NCBI RefSeq assembly: GCF_040096355.1
Contig: NZ_JBBMEX010000006.1
Location: 62,001-126,000, forward strand
Length of the DNA stretch: 64,000 nt
Reading direction: 5' to 3'
Origin: Maccoyibacter intestinihominis
GTDB lineage: Bacteria > Bacillota > Clostridia > Lachnospirales > Lachnospiraceae
A program made the translations under genes and the position numbers. Under the pieces are notes generated by a model, which was not told the origin of the DNA, searched no databases, and saw nothing but the letters and a program-made list of their open reading frames with translations. Shown here piece after piece: positions 24,297 to 32,450 of this stretch; the first letter of the stretch is position 1, and every line of letters starts with the position of its first letter.

Positions 24297-25064
24297 TTAC
24301 TTCGGAATCTTATACCATACATTAGATCCGGTATTCGGATTTGGTGCCCAGGTACCTTCCGGACCGTCACCGGAGTTATATACATAATAGGAATCCTTGT
24401 ATTTTACAAGGTCACCGCGTTTGATACCTGAAATACGTTCATCATCGTCAGTCATTTCATAGATTTTTCCGGTCAGTTTCTCTGTAGATGTCCAAGGATA
24501 TACTTCACCGCCAGGTCCGGATGCGGCACGTTCTCTGGTTAAAGTTAAATCCTTTGTGATCACATAATAAGAACCTTCATATTCAAAAATACCGCTTGGA
24601 TGATAGAGAATTTCTTCGTAATTATCTTTAAAATCCTCTGACTTTGGCCATACACCGGAATTAATAGCAAGATCTGTACCCGGAAAAGTTTTTCCGGAAT
24701 CCTTGTTGCCATTGTCCGTATCAGAAGGTGCTCCATGCACACTGCATACAATCTGGTTGATGCCGTCTCCGTTTGCTTCCCACGAATAAGTTCCCTTCGA
24801 TGGGCAGAGTTTTCTGTTTTTATAGTTTTCCATTAATTTGTTATAAGCTTCTTTTAAAGAATCATAAGTGCCATCCGCATATTTGGCGTTCATTTCTTTA
24901 TAAAGGCGGTCACGGTTTTCAAGGCAGACTGCAGCTCTTGCTTCTTTTAGATGTTTCACATAAGCGGCAGCTAAAAATCCGGCAAGAATTGCCAGGATGG
25001 CAATTACAATAATCAATTCTACTAAGGAAAACCCCTGATTATTTTTGACTTTTTTGTGTTTCAT
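24297..25064 (-). CDS. Orphan prepilin/pseudopilin-like protein
   Basis: 255 aa. The type IV prepilin signature is clear: a short basic leader ending in Gly, then FSLVELIIVIAILAILAG (cleavage predicted between Gly and Phe at about residue 11-12) and a hydrophobic helix. The helix is followed by a long exposed domain (residues 40-255) with CPSKGTYSW and VCSVHGAP cysteine segments. No other pilus or secretion gene lies in the window, so assembly would depend on distant genes. It lies 26 nt after dtd on the same strand. AGGAGATGAAG precedes the ATG. Confidence 0.88.
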   Translation of the reverse strand: MKHKKVKNNQGFSLVELIIVIAILAILAGFLAAAYVKHLKEARAAVCLENRDRLYKEMNAKYADGTYDSLKEAYNKLMENYKNRKLCPSKGTYSWEANGDGINQIVCSVHGAPSDTDNGNKDSGKTFPGTDLAINSGVWPKSEDFKDNYEEILYHPSGIFEYEGSYYVITKDLTLTRERAASGPGGEVYPWTSTEKLTGKIYEMTDDDERISGIKRGDLVKYKDSYYVYNSGDGPEGTWAPNPNTGSNVWYKIPK

Positions 25065-25090
25065 TGTCTCTTCATCTCCTAAAATTTTTT

Positions 25091-25549
25091 CTAAAACAGC
25101 TCTTCTGAATCTAACATAATGGTAAACGGTCCGTCATTCACTAAAGAAACCTTCATATCAGCTCCGAAAATACCGGTCTGCACGTTGGACACGGACTGTC
25201 TGGTCTGTTCAATGATGTATTCATATAGCTGGTTGGCATGCTCCGGTTTTCCTGCCCGGACAAAGGAAGGACGATTTCCTTTCTTACAATTAGCATAAAG
25301 TGTAAACTGTGAAACTAATAAAAGGCTTCCTTCAACATCGGATAAAGACAAATTAGTTTTATGATTTTCATCTTCAAATATGCGAAGCCCTAACATCTTT
25401 TTTATCATACGGTCTGCAATCTGCGTATCATCGGTGTCACTGATACCGATCAATACCAAAAAACCTTTTTCAATGGCACCGGTGACATTTCCATCTACCT
25501 GCACGGATGCTTCATCTACACATTGTATTAAAAAACGCATTTTGTACAC
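25091..25549 (-). CDS. dtd: D-aminoacyl-tRNA deacylase
   Basis: 152 aa. The catalytic/chiral-proofreading motifs are SQFTLYANCKKGNRPSF and the C-terminal NDGPFTI (Gly-Pro motif, with an Asn-Asp in front). It hydrolyses D-amino acids from mischarged tRNA. The gene is divergent from the ttcA-like gene and upstream of the prepilin gene, probably co-transcribed with it. Confidence 0.94.
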   Translation of the reverse strand: MYKMRFLIQCVDEASVQVDGNVTGAIEKGFLVLIGISDTDDTQIADRMIKKMLGLRIFEDENHKTNLSLSDVEGSLLLVSQFTLYANCKKGNRPSFVRAGKPEHANQLYEYIIEQTRQSVSNVQTGIFGADMKVSLVNDGPFTIMLDSEELF

Positions 25550-25586
25550 TCCTGTTCTTCTGTTTTCCTAACCTATCACCATAGCA

Positions 25587-25615
25587 ATTATACAAGATTT
25601 ATAGTATAATGTCAC
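25587..25615 (-). promoter_or_regulatory. Predicted dtd promoter, overlapping a divergent -10 box
   Basis: On the - strand: GTGACA, 17-nt spacer, TATAAT. On the + strand TATAAT at 25605-25610 would serve the ttcA-like gene, so the two promoters overlap. Confidence 0.55.
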
Positions 25616-25639
25616 TAGATTTTTTTGGAGGCAGTATGC

Positions 25640-26371
25640 ATGAAGTTACAACAGTTACTGAGTTATACACGAAAAGCCGTGGATGATTATCAAATGATTG
25701 AGGAAGGGGATAAAATTGCCATCGGTGTTTCTGGGGGAAAAGACAGTCTGACACTGCTCTATGCACTGAAAGGCTTGCAGCGATTTTATCCAAAGCATTT
25801 TGAACTGACTGCTGTTACGGTAAATCTCGGATTTGAAGGCTTTGATCTTACAGCAGTAAAACAACTTTGTGAGGAGCTTGAAGTACCATATCATGTGATT
25901 GATACGGAAATTGAGGATATCATCTTTCGGGTTCGTAAAGAGGCTCATCCGTGTTCCTTATGTGCAAAGATGAGAAAAGGTGCTCTGAATACAGCGGTAA
26001 AAGAATTAGGCTGTAATAAAGTTGCCTATGCACACCATCGTGACGATATCATTGAGACGATGATGCTCTCTCTTCTCTTTGAAGGAAGGTTCTATGCATT
26101 CTCCCCTAAGACCTTTTTAGACCGTATGCAGTTGACGGTCATTCGTCCTATGATGTATGTTCCGGAGGTCGATGTTATTGGATTCCGCAATAAATATCAG
26201 CTTCCGGTTGCAAAAAATCCATGTCCGGCAGACGGTGCTACCAAACGGGAATATGCAAAGCAACTGGTGCGGCAGTTAAATATAGATCATCCCGGTGTTA
26301 AAGACCGTATGTTTCATGCCATTGTGACCGGTAATATGGAAGGCTGGCCACTGAAAGGAGAAACACGATGA
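25640..26371 (+). CDS. TtcA-family tRNA 2-thiocytidine biosynthesis ATPase
   Basis: 243 aa PP-loop ATPase. SGGKDSLTLL (residues 31-40) is the pyrophosphatase loop, and CSLC (Cys-X2-Cys in HPCSLCAKMRKG) is the TtcA-type cysteine pair, with AHHRDDIIETMMLSLLFEGRF following. It likely thiolates or otherwise modifies tRNA. ATG 25640 has GGAGG 8 nt upstream; the TTG at 25625 precedes that site. The stop overlaps the recombinase start (ATGA). Confidence 0.88.
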   Translation: MKLQQLLSYTRKAVDDYQMIEEGDKIAIGVSGGKDSLTLLYALKGLQRFYPKHFELTAVTVNLGFEGFDLTAVKQLCEELEVPYHVIDTEIEDIIFRVRKEAHPCSLCAKMRKGALNTAVKELGCNKVAYAHHRDDIIETMMLSLLFEGRFYAFSPKTFLDRMQLTVIRPMMYVPEVDVIGFRNKYQLPVAKNPCPADGATKREYAKQLVRQLNIDHPGVKDRMFHAIVTGNMEGWPLKGETR

Positions 26372-27426
26372 AAGAAAAGGCATATCATGAGAAAGTCAAT
26401 AACCGGAACGAGGTTCACTTAAGGGAACTTTGTGCGAAGTTACCGGTTTTTTGTAAGCAATTTTTTATTGGAATTGAATCAACAACTTCTTCCAGAACCA
26501 GAATTGCCTATGCATACGATTTAGGGGTTTTTTTTGAGTATATTCATGAAACCAATCCGATTTATCAGAAAATGGAAATTACCCATTTTCCATTGCAGAT
26601 ACTTGATGAATTAAAGCCTATGGATATTGAAGAATATCTGATGTATCTGAAATATTATGTAAAGGATGGGATGGAACACTCTAATGATGAACAGAGTCTG
26701 AAAAGAAAACTATCTTCTTTAAAGAGTTTTTATAACTATTATTACCGCAATGAACTGATTACACAGAATCCGGCTTCTATTGTAAAAATGCCAAAGCTGC
26801 ATGAAAAGAATATTGTAAGGCTGGACGTGGATGAAGTGGCAATCCTCTTAGATGAGGTAGAATCCGGTGAAAAGCTGACAAAACGCCAGCAGGCATACCA
26901 TGAAAAGACCAAGGTACGGGATTTGGCAATTCTGACTTTAATGCTGGGGACAGGTATTCGTGTTTCCGAGTGTGTGGGACTGGATATGGATGATGTGGAC
27001 TTTAAAAACAACGGGATCAAGATACACCGAAAAGGCGGCAAGGAAGTCATTGTCTATTTTGGCGAGGAAGTCTGTGAGGCTCTTTTAAATTACATGGAAG
27101 AACGGGAAAATCTTACTCCGGTGGAGGGACATGCAAATGCTCTCTTCTTATCGATGCAGAACAAACGTATTTCCGTACGTTCCGTGGAGAATTTGGTAAA
27201 AAAATATTCAAAACTTGTTACCAATTTAAAGAATATCACACCGCATAAATTAAGAAGTACCTATGGTACGAACCTTTATCGGGAAACCGGGGATATTTAT
27301 CTAGTGGCAGATGTGCTAGGCCATAAAGATGTCAATACAACGAAAAAGCACTATGCTGCCCTAGAGGATGAAAGACGAAGAACGGCAGCAAAATATGTAC
27401 GGTTAAGAGAAAAACGTGAGGATTGA
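26368..27426 (+). CDS. Tyrosine recombinase (XerS-like)
   Basis: 352 aa, longer than XerC/XerD (~300) and near the size of XerS. It has an N-terminal SAM-like core-binding domain (about 35-135) and a catalytic domain with Arg in GTGIRVSE, Lys in HRKGGKE, TPHKLRSTYGT (His-X2-Arg), LGHKDVNTTKKHY (His and the nucleophilic Tyr). The internal extension ESGEKLTKRQQAYHEKTKVRD before the catalytic core is like XerS proteins. It probably resolves chromosome dimers; no dif site was identified. It is coupled to the ttcA-like gene by a 4-nt overlap and is not part of the Tn7-like element. Confidence 0.82.
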   Translation: MKEKAYHEKVNNRNEVHLRELCAKLPVFCKQFFIGIESTTSSRTRIAYAYDLGVFFEYIHETNPIYQKMEITHFPLQILDELKPMDIEEYLMYLKYYVKDGMEHSNDEQSLKRKLSSLKSFYNYYYRNELITQNPASIVKMPKLHEKNIVRLDVDEVAILLDEVESGEKLTKRQQAYHEKTKVRDLAILTLMLGTGIRVSECVGLDMDDVDFKNNGIKIHRKGGKEVIVYFGEEVCEALLNYMEERENLTPVEGHANALFLSMQNKRISVRSVENLVKKYSKLVTNLKNITPHKLRSTYGTNLYRETGDIYLVADVLGHKDVNTTKKHYAALEDERRRTAAKYVRLREKRED

Positions 27427-27429
27427 TCA

Positions 27430-28170
27430 TTAATCCTCACGTTTTTTTGCACTCTCTCCCGTTGTCTTCTCTTCTATCACAGCTTCAATACGACTTTTTA
27501 CCAAAGCTGCAATCTCAAATGTATTCATTCCCTGATATTCTTCATAGGGAATTGGTTCTAAAAAATGTACCTGTGTTGTCACTTTTCCAAATCCAAAGCT
27601 GTTAAACACCTTGTACGAATCAATCAATGCAACCGGAACGATCGGTACCTTTGCACGGACTGCCGATTTAAAGCTGCCGGCTTTGAAATCTTCTACCGTA
27701 TTCCGGTTATGATCGTAACCACCTTCCGGGAAAAGTATAAAACGTTTTCCTTTTGCAGCTTCTTCTGAAATTTCTAAAATAATCTTCATTGCCTGACGGA
27801 CATCTTTGATGTCCATGCGTTTTCCGCATAAAAGATCTACAAATTCTTTTACCAATAATCCATTGGATTTATTGCGATCCATTACTAAGGAACATGTAGC
27901 TGCATGAGAGGCAATAATCCCTAAAGCGTCATACTTTCCCTGATGATTCGGGTACATGATATATCCGCCCTCTTTTGGCAGATTCTCTGCACCGGTATAA
28001 ACTGTGGAAATACGACCGGAACGCTGCATCAGATGAATCATATGAGTTACCATCTGATAACGCTGCTCTTCTGAATATTTTTCCGGATGCTGTGCCATAT
28101 ACCGCATTTTTGGAATCATATATGGTGCACGGAATACATTCATCATAATTACATAAATAAATCGAAACAT
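27430..28170 (-). CDS. 1-acyl-sn-glycerol-3-phosphate acyltransferase-like protein (PlsC family)
   Basis: 246 aa membrane-associated acyltransferase. The catalytic motif is an NHQGKYDAL variant of NHX4D (an Asn-His... Asp core), with the glycerol-phosphate motif FPEGGYDHNRN. It would transfer an acyl group in phospholipid synthesis. The classic motif I is HX4D, preserved here as His-Gln-Gly-Lys-Tyr-Asp. Convergent with the recombinase gene, whose stop lies 3 nt away. Confidence 0.88.
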   Translation of the reverse strand: MFRFIYVIMMNVFRAPYMIPKMRYMAQHPEKYSEEQRYQMVTHMIHLMQRSGRISTVYTGAENLPKEGGYIMYPNHQGKYDALGIIASHAATCSLVMDRNKSNGLLVKEFVDLLCGKRMDIKDVRQAMKIILEISEEAAKGKRFILFPEGGYDHNRNTVEDFKAGSFKSAVRAKVPIVPVALIDSYKVFNSFGFGKVTTQVHFLEPIPYEEYQGMNTFEIAALVKSRIEAVIEEKTTGESAKKRED

Positions 28171-28200
28171 CTCTTCTATTCTCCCAAACTTATCTAAACT

Positions 28201-28229
28201 ATTATACCCGTAAAAGTTCTAAAATTCAA
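28201..28229 (-). promoter_or_regulatory. Predicted acyltransferase promoter
   Basis: On the - strand TTGAAT, 17-nt spacer, TATAAT, about 30 nt upstream of the start codon. Confidence 0.6.
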
Positions 28230-28328
28230 CAGATTCTACAATAGACAGATGGGATTTTTTCTCAATACCTTCTGATAAGGTTGCTCATGAGATTGGAATA
28301 TATTATTTTTAGACAGGTATTAGCAGTC

Positions 28329-28658
28329 TTAAAGGTATTCCGCTGAATAATAAGGGATCACTAACTGGGTTCCTTCGTGGATGCGATTCTCATCGATCTG
28401 ATTTAACTGCTTTACTTCTGTAATAAATTCCCGCTTGTTCTGATACTGATCATCCATGTAGGCATCTGCCAGTGTCCAGAGCGTATCTCCGTCCTCTACG
28501 GTAACCGTTGTATAATATTTATAAATAGGATGGTCAGCGGATGCCTGTGAGCGTCTGGCATCACTCCAGGAGCTTCCGAGTAAAACGCCTCCTAAGATAA
28601 TTAACAGTGTAAGAATGGCGATAATTGTTCTGATTGATAATAAATGTTTCATCTTCAT
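28329..28658 (-). CDS. LysM-domain protein, YneA-like SOS division inhibitor
   Basis: 109 aa. An N-terminal membrane segment (IRTIIAILTLLIILGGVLLG) is followed by an extracytoplasmic LysM domain (about 50-105: VTVEDGDTLWTLADAY ... LVIPYY). Size, topology and divergence from lexA match B. subtilis YneA, which blocks division during DNA damage. ATG 28658 has GGAGG 8 nt upstream; the longer frame to 28694 starts before that site. Its promoter contains an SOS box between -35 and -10. Confidence 0.8.
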   Translation of the reverse strand: MKMKHLLSIRTIIAILTLLIILGGVLLGSSWSDARRSQASADHPIYKYYTTVTVEDGDTLWTLADAYMDDQYQNKREFITEVKQLNQIDENRIHEGTQLVIPYYSAEYL

Positions 28659-28678
28659 TTGTGTAACCTCCCATAATC

Positions 28679-28764
28679 CAAACATATGTTGCAAACGTTC
28701 GTTCTTTTTCTATAATATACCATCCGAACAATTGTTTGTCAAGAAAAATCCGAACATATTTTCG
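28679..28764. promoter_or_regulatory. Cluster of four LexA-binding SOS boxes
   Basis: Matches to the Gram-positive consensus CGAACATATGTTCG: 28679-28692 CAAACATATGTTGC, 28692-28705 CAAACGTTCGTTCT, 28725-28738 CGAACAATTGTTTG and 28751-28764 CGAACATATTTTCG. The third falls inside the yneA-like promoter; the fourth lies 10 nt upstream of the lexA -35. Confidence 0.82.
28714..28742 (-). promoter_or_regulatory. Predicted yneA-like gene promoter
   Basis: On the - strand a perfect TTGACA, 17-nt spacer, TATATT. SOS box 28725-28738 occupies the spacer. Confidence 0.7.
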
Positions 28765-28774
28765 GAATGTTTGT

Positions 28775-28803
28775 TTGCTTTTTGTACTGTTCTGTGATAC
28801 AAT
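28775..28803 (+). promoter_or_regulatory. lexA: Predicted lexA promoter
   Basis: TTGCTT, 17-nt spacer, TACAAT, 41 nt before the lexA start codon and next to an SOS box, indicating autoregulation. Confidence 0.6.
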
Positions 28804-28844
28804 GAAAAAAACAAAGAATTTAAGAATATTTGGAGGGTATTTGT

Positions 28845-29462
28845 ATGGCATACGGAAAGATCAGTGCGAAACAACAGGAAATTTTAGAATATATCAAAGA
28901 TGAGATTTTACATAAAGGTTATCCGCCGGCAGTCCGCGAGATCTGTCAGGCAGTGAATTTAAAATCCACTTCTTCTGTCCACTCTCATTTAGAGACTTTA
29001 GAAAAGAACGGTTATATCCGCAGGGACCCTACAAAACCGCGTGCGATTGAGATCATGGATGATACCTTTAACCTGAACCGGCGTGAGATGGTCAATGTTC
29101 CGATCCTCGGTAATGTTGCTGCAGGGGAACCGCTTTTTGCAGAGGAGAATATTGAGGACTATTTCCCGATCCCTGCGGAGATGGTACCAAATTCAGAAGT
29201 ATTTATGCTTCATGTGCGCGGCGAAAGTATGATCAATGTTGGTATTTTAGATGGAGATAATGTATTAGTACAGCAGCAAAGCACTGCAAAAGACGGAGAA
29301 ATGGTGGTTGCACTGGTGGAAGATTCCGCAACGGTAAAGACCTTTTATAAGGAAGACGGTTATATCCGTCTGCAGCCGGAAAATGATACCATGGAACCGA
29401 TCATTGTTCCGGATTGCCAGATTTTAGGAAAGGTGTTTGGTATCTTCCGTTTTCTGCGATAA
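28845..29462 (+). CDS. lexA: SOS response repressor LexA
   Basis: 205 aa. The N-terminal winged helix-turn-helix (residues about 1-65: GYPPAVREICQAVNLKSTSSVHSHL) recognises SOS boxes. The self-cleavage site is Ala-Gly in NVAAGEPLF, the catalytic Ser is in VRGESMINVGILDGD and the Lys in DSATVKTFY. RecA filaments trigger its cleavage on DNA damage. ATG 28845 follows GGAGG; TTG 28830 precedes that site. Divergent from the yneA-like gene with shared SOS boxes. Confidence 0.96.
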   Translation: MAYGKISAKQQEILEYIKDEILHKGYPPAVREICQAVNLKSTSSVHSHLETLEKNGYIRRDPTKPRAIEIMDDTFNLNRREMVNVPILGNVAAGEPLFAEENIEDYFPIPAEMVPNSEVFMLHVRGESMINVGILDGDNVLVQQQSTAKDGEMVVALVEDSATVKTFYKEDGYIRLQPENDTMEPIIVPDCQILGKVFGIFRFLR

Positions 29463-29471
29463 GTATCAAAA

Positions 29472-29511
29472 AACAGCCGATATACAAGTGATTGTTTTTA
29501 TATCGGCTGTT
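29472..29511. terminator. Bidirectional terminator between lexA and the ECF-sigma operon
   Basis: 13-bp perfect stem AACAGCCGATATA (29472-29484)/TATATCGGCTGTT (29499-29511). An A-run before it gives a U-run on the - strand, so it is strongest for the - strand gene at 29604. Confidence 0.85.
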
Positions 29512-29603
29512 CCCTCATTTAATTATCTCATATAGAATAAACCACTTATGATATATAAGATGATTTGATCAATCTGATTTCTGGCAGTGCCTGCACATGA
29601 TGA

Positions 29604-30827
29604 TTAGTCAGTATCACGATTCTCACTTACATTTTCCACGGACTCTGTAACAGTATCCTCTATTTCTTTAAGCTGTTTCCGACACTGCTTATCTAATGAG
29701 ATTGCTCTCATGATCCGGTTCTGATCCTCCGGTGAGAACATGGAAATAATCTTGGATATATTACTGAGCTGGTCACGGTTAAAGACGAACTCACCGCCGC
29801 CCGAAAGCGGAACACGGATACAGTTATCTAAGTTACTACAGTTACCGAGCATCAGACGGTTATTATCAAAATCACATTGTAAAATTATACCGTTATATTC
29901 GATGACACCATCCTCATTTGCTAAGGAGCTGTAAGGTGCCTGTTTCCCTTCGATCCGATTCATAAGATGTGAACCCCGGACTGCCGGAGCAGGCTCTAAA
30001 ACAGAGTCTTCGTCAGAGGTGCTCTCTGAGGAAGAGGTCAGATCTTCAAAAAGTCTTGCAATCTGTTCTGCGGTAATGCTGTTTGTAATATCAGAACGAT
30101 GTTCTAAGGTCTGAGCTTTACTCTCTTCTGCATCTAAACGCTGTTCTTCGCGTACCTGTTCCATGGTATCATCAATGTATTCCATAAGACGCTTCCAGTC
30201 TTTGACAGAGATTTCAGAACCACCGGTCTGATACTTCGGATCACCGTTTTTAATACGATCCTCAATAAAATGGTAAAAATCAGTGATGGCTTCCTCGATA
30301 CTTTTGTTCATATAAGAGTTAGATGAATCTAACTCTTCAAAAAACGGTTTCTCTCCGGCAAGTGATCTTTTGGCGAGCTCCCAGCTTTCTAATGCCATCT
30401 GCTCAATTGGATCTTCTGTATCAGAGGTTAACTGCAGCGGATCTACTTCATAGGCGCTGACACTGCCATCCTCGGATTTCTTTTCAATATAAACCTTGTG
30501 CCGGGTTACGGAGACCTGTGCTTTTAAAGTATAACCGCTTTCTACAAAAGTTTTGACATGGTCTGCTTCGTCATAGCTGATATGGCGGGCACTGCACTCT
30601 ACCGTTGCCTGAATAGAGAGTTTGCCGCTGCTATGTAAAAGAATGGATGTAGAAAGGCAGTTTGTGCGGGAAGTTTCCTCTAAGACCGGATCGGATACAT
30701 CTCCGGTATCTTTTGAGTTATAACGATTTAAAAAAGCCTGTTCTGTGGAAAGTTTTGAGGTTTGCTGTTCTTTATTTCCCTGCATTTTGTCATAAAAACA
30801 GGAACTGCTGATTCTGTTTAATGTCAT
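29604..30827 (-). CDS. Unknown protein downstream of an ECF sigma factor
   Basis: 407 aa, soluble, no signal peptide or membrane segment seen. Residues 70-150 look like a beta-rich region (SGKLSIQATVECSARHISYDEA; AQVSVTRHKVYIEKK), the middle is helical and acidic, and residues 300-350 (GVIEYNGIILQCDFDNNRLMLG) form another beta segment resembling nothing I recognise. GGAGTGAG precedes the ATG. It follows the sigma-factor gene by 24 nt, so the two are co-transcribed. It is not a classical membrane anti-sigma factor. Confidence 0.8.
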   Translation of the reverse strand: MTLNRISSSCFYDKMQGNKEQQTSKLSTEQAFLNRYNSKDTGDVSDPVLEETSRTNCLSTSILLHSSGKLSIQATVECSARHISYDEADHVKTFVESGYTLKAQVSVTRHKVYIEKKSEDGSVSAYEVDPLQLTSDTEDPIEQMALESWELAKRSLAGEKPFFEELDSSNSYMNKSIEEAITDFYHFIEDRIKNGDPKYQTGGSEISVKDWKRLMEYIDDTMEQVREEQRLDAEESKAQTLEHRSDITNSITAEQIARLFEDLTSSSESTSDEDSVLEPAPAVRGSHLMNRIEGKQAPYSSLANEDGVIEYNGIILQCDFDNNRLMLGNCSNLDNCIRVPLSGGGEFVFNRDQLSNISKIISMFSPEDQNRIMRAISLDKQCRKQLKEIEDTVTESVENVSENRDTD

Positions 30828-30851
30828 TCGTACTCACTCCATTTCTGCAAT

Positions 30852-31352
30852 TTATTGGCTGCGTTTGTGTTCAGATAGATCTAATAATTTTTTTACCTGT
30901 TCTCTTCCACGTTTCAGATTGGTTTTAACTGTATTTTCCGGAATATGTAACAGTGCGGCAATCTCTTTGATGGAATAGTCCTCATAATAGAAAAGATAGA
31001 GAGGTCTTCGATAGCTTTCCTTTAACTCTAACACTGCCCAGAGTGTATCATCCGATTCCACATGCGGAACTTTGAAGTAAGCCTTTTCCGATTCCGGGAT
31101 ATGCTCAAATCCAATCGTGCTGTTGTTCCACTTGTTCTTCTGGTAATCCTTACATTGATTGATGGTAATACGGATCAGCCATGCCTTTTCATGTTCTGTG
31201 CTTTCAAATGCCGGCTGATAAAGCAATAGCTTTAAAAATACATCCTGTACGATATCATCGGCATCCGCATGGGATTTCAATTCCGAAAAGGCAATGCGAA
31301 ATACAAGGGCATAATAGTTTTTAAAATAGTTTTCAAACTGTGTTTTTTCCAT
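30852..31352 (-). CDS. ECF-type RNA polymerase sigma factor
   Basis: 166 aa. Region 2 is about residues 10-75 (DADDIVQDVFLKLL, WLIRITINQCKDYQKNK) and region 4 is about 105-155, with the helix-turn-helix YSIKEIAALLHIPENTVKTNLKRGREQ. ECF factors direct transcription to stress or envelope promoters. There is no anti-sigma gene adjacent; the partner is the unknown 407-aa protein. Confidence 0.92.
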   Translation of the reverse strand: MEKTQFENYFKNYYALVFRIAFSELKSHADADDIVQDVFLKLLLYQPAFESTEHEKAWLIRITINQCKDYQKNKWNNSTIGFEHIPESEKAYFKVPHVESDDTLWAVLELKESYRRPLYLFYYEDYSIKEIAALLHIPENTVKTNLKRGREQVKKLLDLSEHKRSQ

Positions 31353-31415
31353 AGGTACCTGTCTCTTCTCTTTTCCTTATCTGATAATAATACGAATGAA
31401 AGGGGGAAAAAGTTT

Positions 31416-31464
31416 CAAAAAAAGCCGGCATACTGAACTTTTTTGTTCAGACAGCCGGACTTTT
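31416..31464 (-). terminator. Terminator of the rplU-rsfS operon
   Basis: Read on the - strand: CCGGC...CTGAAC, A-loop, GTTCAG...GCCGG, then a run of seven U. Two stem parts with a small internal mismatch. It lies just after the rsfS stop. Confidence 0.82.
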
Positions 31465-31496
31465 AAAAATGTATGAAAATGATAGATATTGGCTGA

Positions 31497-31847
31497 TTAA
31501 AGCTGGTTCACATCAATCTGTTTTCCATCCGTCCACATACGCTCTAGATTATAGAACAGACGGTCTTCTTTAGAAAAGATGTGTACGATAATATCATTAT
31601 AATCCATCAGGATCCATGTGGAGTTCTGATTCCCTTCTACCTGTTTGGTATGATATCCGGCTTTGTAGAGCTCTTCATCTACTGCATCGCGCATAGCGGC
31701 GAGCTGATTTGCGTTAGTTCCGTTTGCGATCACAAAAAAATCTGCAATCGTTGAGATCTCACGGATATCGATCACGCGGATATCTTCCGCTTTTTTATCT
31801 TCTAATGCCTTCGCAGCGATTTTTACCATTTCTGCTGACTGGTTCAT
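31497..31847 (-). CDS. rsfS: Ribosome silencing factor RsfS
   Basis: 116 aa, typical size. The family core KKAEDIRVIDIREISTIADFFVIANGTNANQ and the C-terminal WILMDYNDIIVHIF(S)KEDRLFYNLERMW are present. It binds uL14 (L14) and prevents subunit joining when nutrients are limited. Standard Firmicute order nadD-yqeK-rsfS holds here. Confidence 0.95.
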   Translation of the reverse strand: MNQSAEMVKIAAKALEDKKAEDIRVIDIREISTIADFFVIANGTNANQLAAMRDAVDEELYKAGYHTKQVEGNQNSTWILMDYNDIIVHIFSKEDRLFYNLERMWTDGKQIDVNQL

Positions 31848-31862
31848 GCTATTCCTCCTGTT

Positions 31863-32441
31863 TTAAGATTCTTTGGTTGACGCATAGTATTCATAGGTTT
31901 TCTGCGTCATGGAATCGATCTGTTTATCACTTTTCTTTAAATACTCTAAGGTATCATATAAAATACCCTCCATTGCCTGATTCAAGTCCCAGAAAGCAAT
32001 CTTACGAACATATTCTAAGTTCGGCTGGCTGTCACGGTTTGGTTCAATATAATCGGCAACAAAAAGGATCTTATCTAAGGTACTCATTCCCGGCTCTCCG
32101 GTGGTATGCACATAGATGGCATGCAGTACTTCATCATCCATAACCCCGTATTTTTCTCTTGCGATATAAGCACCGAGTTTTGCATGCAGTAAAGATGGAT
32201 TTTCACGCTCTACGTCACTTACGATAATGCCGTATTTTTTGCAAAGCTCTAATTTTTCATCGTTTGGAATTGCTTTGGCACAGTCATGCAACAGTCCTGC
32301 TAAGATCGCCTGATGCATCATCACACCGTAGCGCATGGCAAGGCTTGCTGCCGTATACATGACACCGATGGTGTGTTCATAGCGTTTTTCATCTAATTCT
32401 TCTTTTAACTGCATCTGAATATTTGTAAAAATTTCATTCAT
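31863..32441 (-). CDS. yqeK: YqeK-type HD-domain hydrolase (symmetrical Ap4A hydrolase family)
   Basis: 192 aa HD phosphohydrolase. The first HD His lies in RYEHTIGVMYTA, the HD pair is LLHDCAKAIP, and a further Asp follows in FVADYIEPNRDS. YqeK proteins hydrolyse Ap4A to ADP. It lies between nadD and rsfS with short gaps. Confidence 0.92.
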   Translation of the reverse strand: MNEIFTNIQMQLKEELDEKRYEHTIGVMYTAASLAMRYGVMMHQAILAGLLHDCAKAIPNDEKLELCKKYGIIVSDVERENPSLLHAKLGAYIAREKYGVMDDEVLHAIYVHTTGEPGMSTLDKILFVADYIEPNRDSQPNLEYVRKIAFWDLNQAMEGILYDTLEYLKKSDKQIDSMTQKTYEYYASTKES

Positions 32442-32450
32442 AGTTTTGTC

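Noticed and set aside
26368..27426. Tyrosine recombinase as part of the Tn7-like element
   Set aside because: It lies more than 2 kb outside the exact element boundary, has host-like composition, and is translationally coupled to a housekeeping gene.
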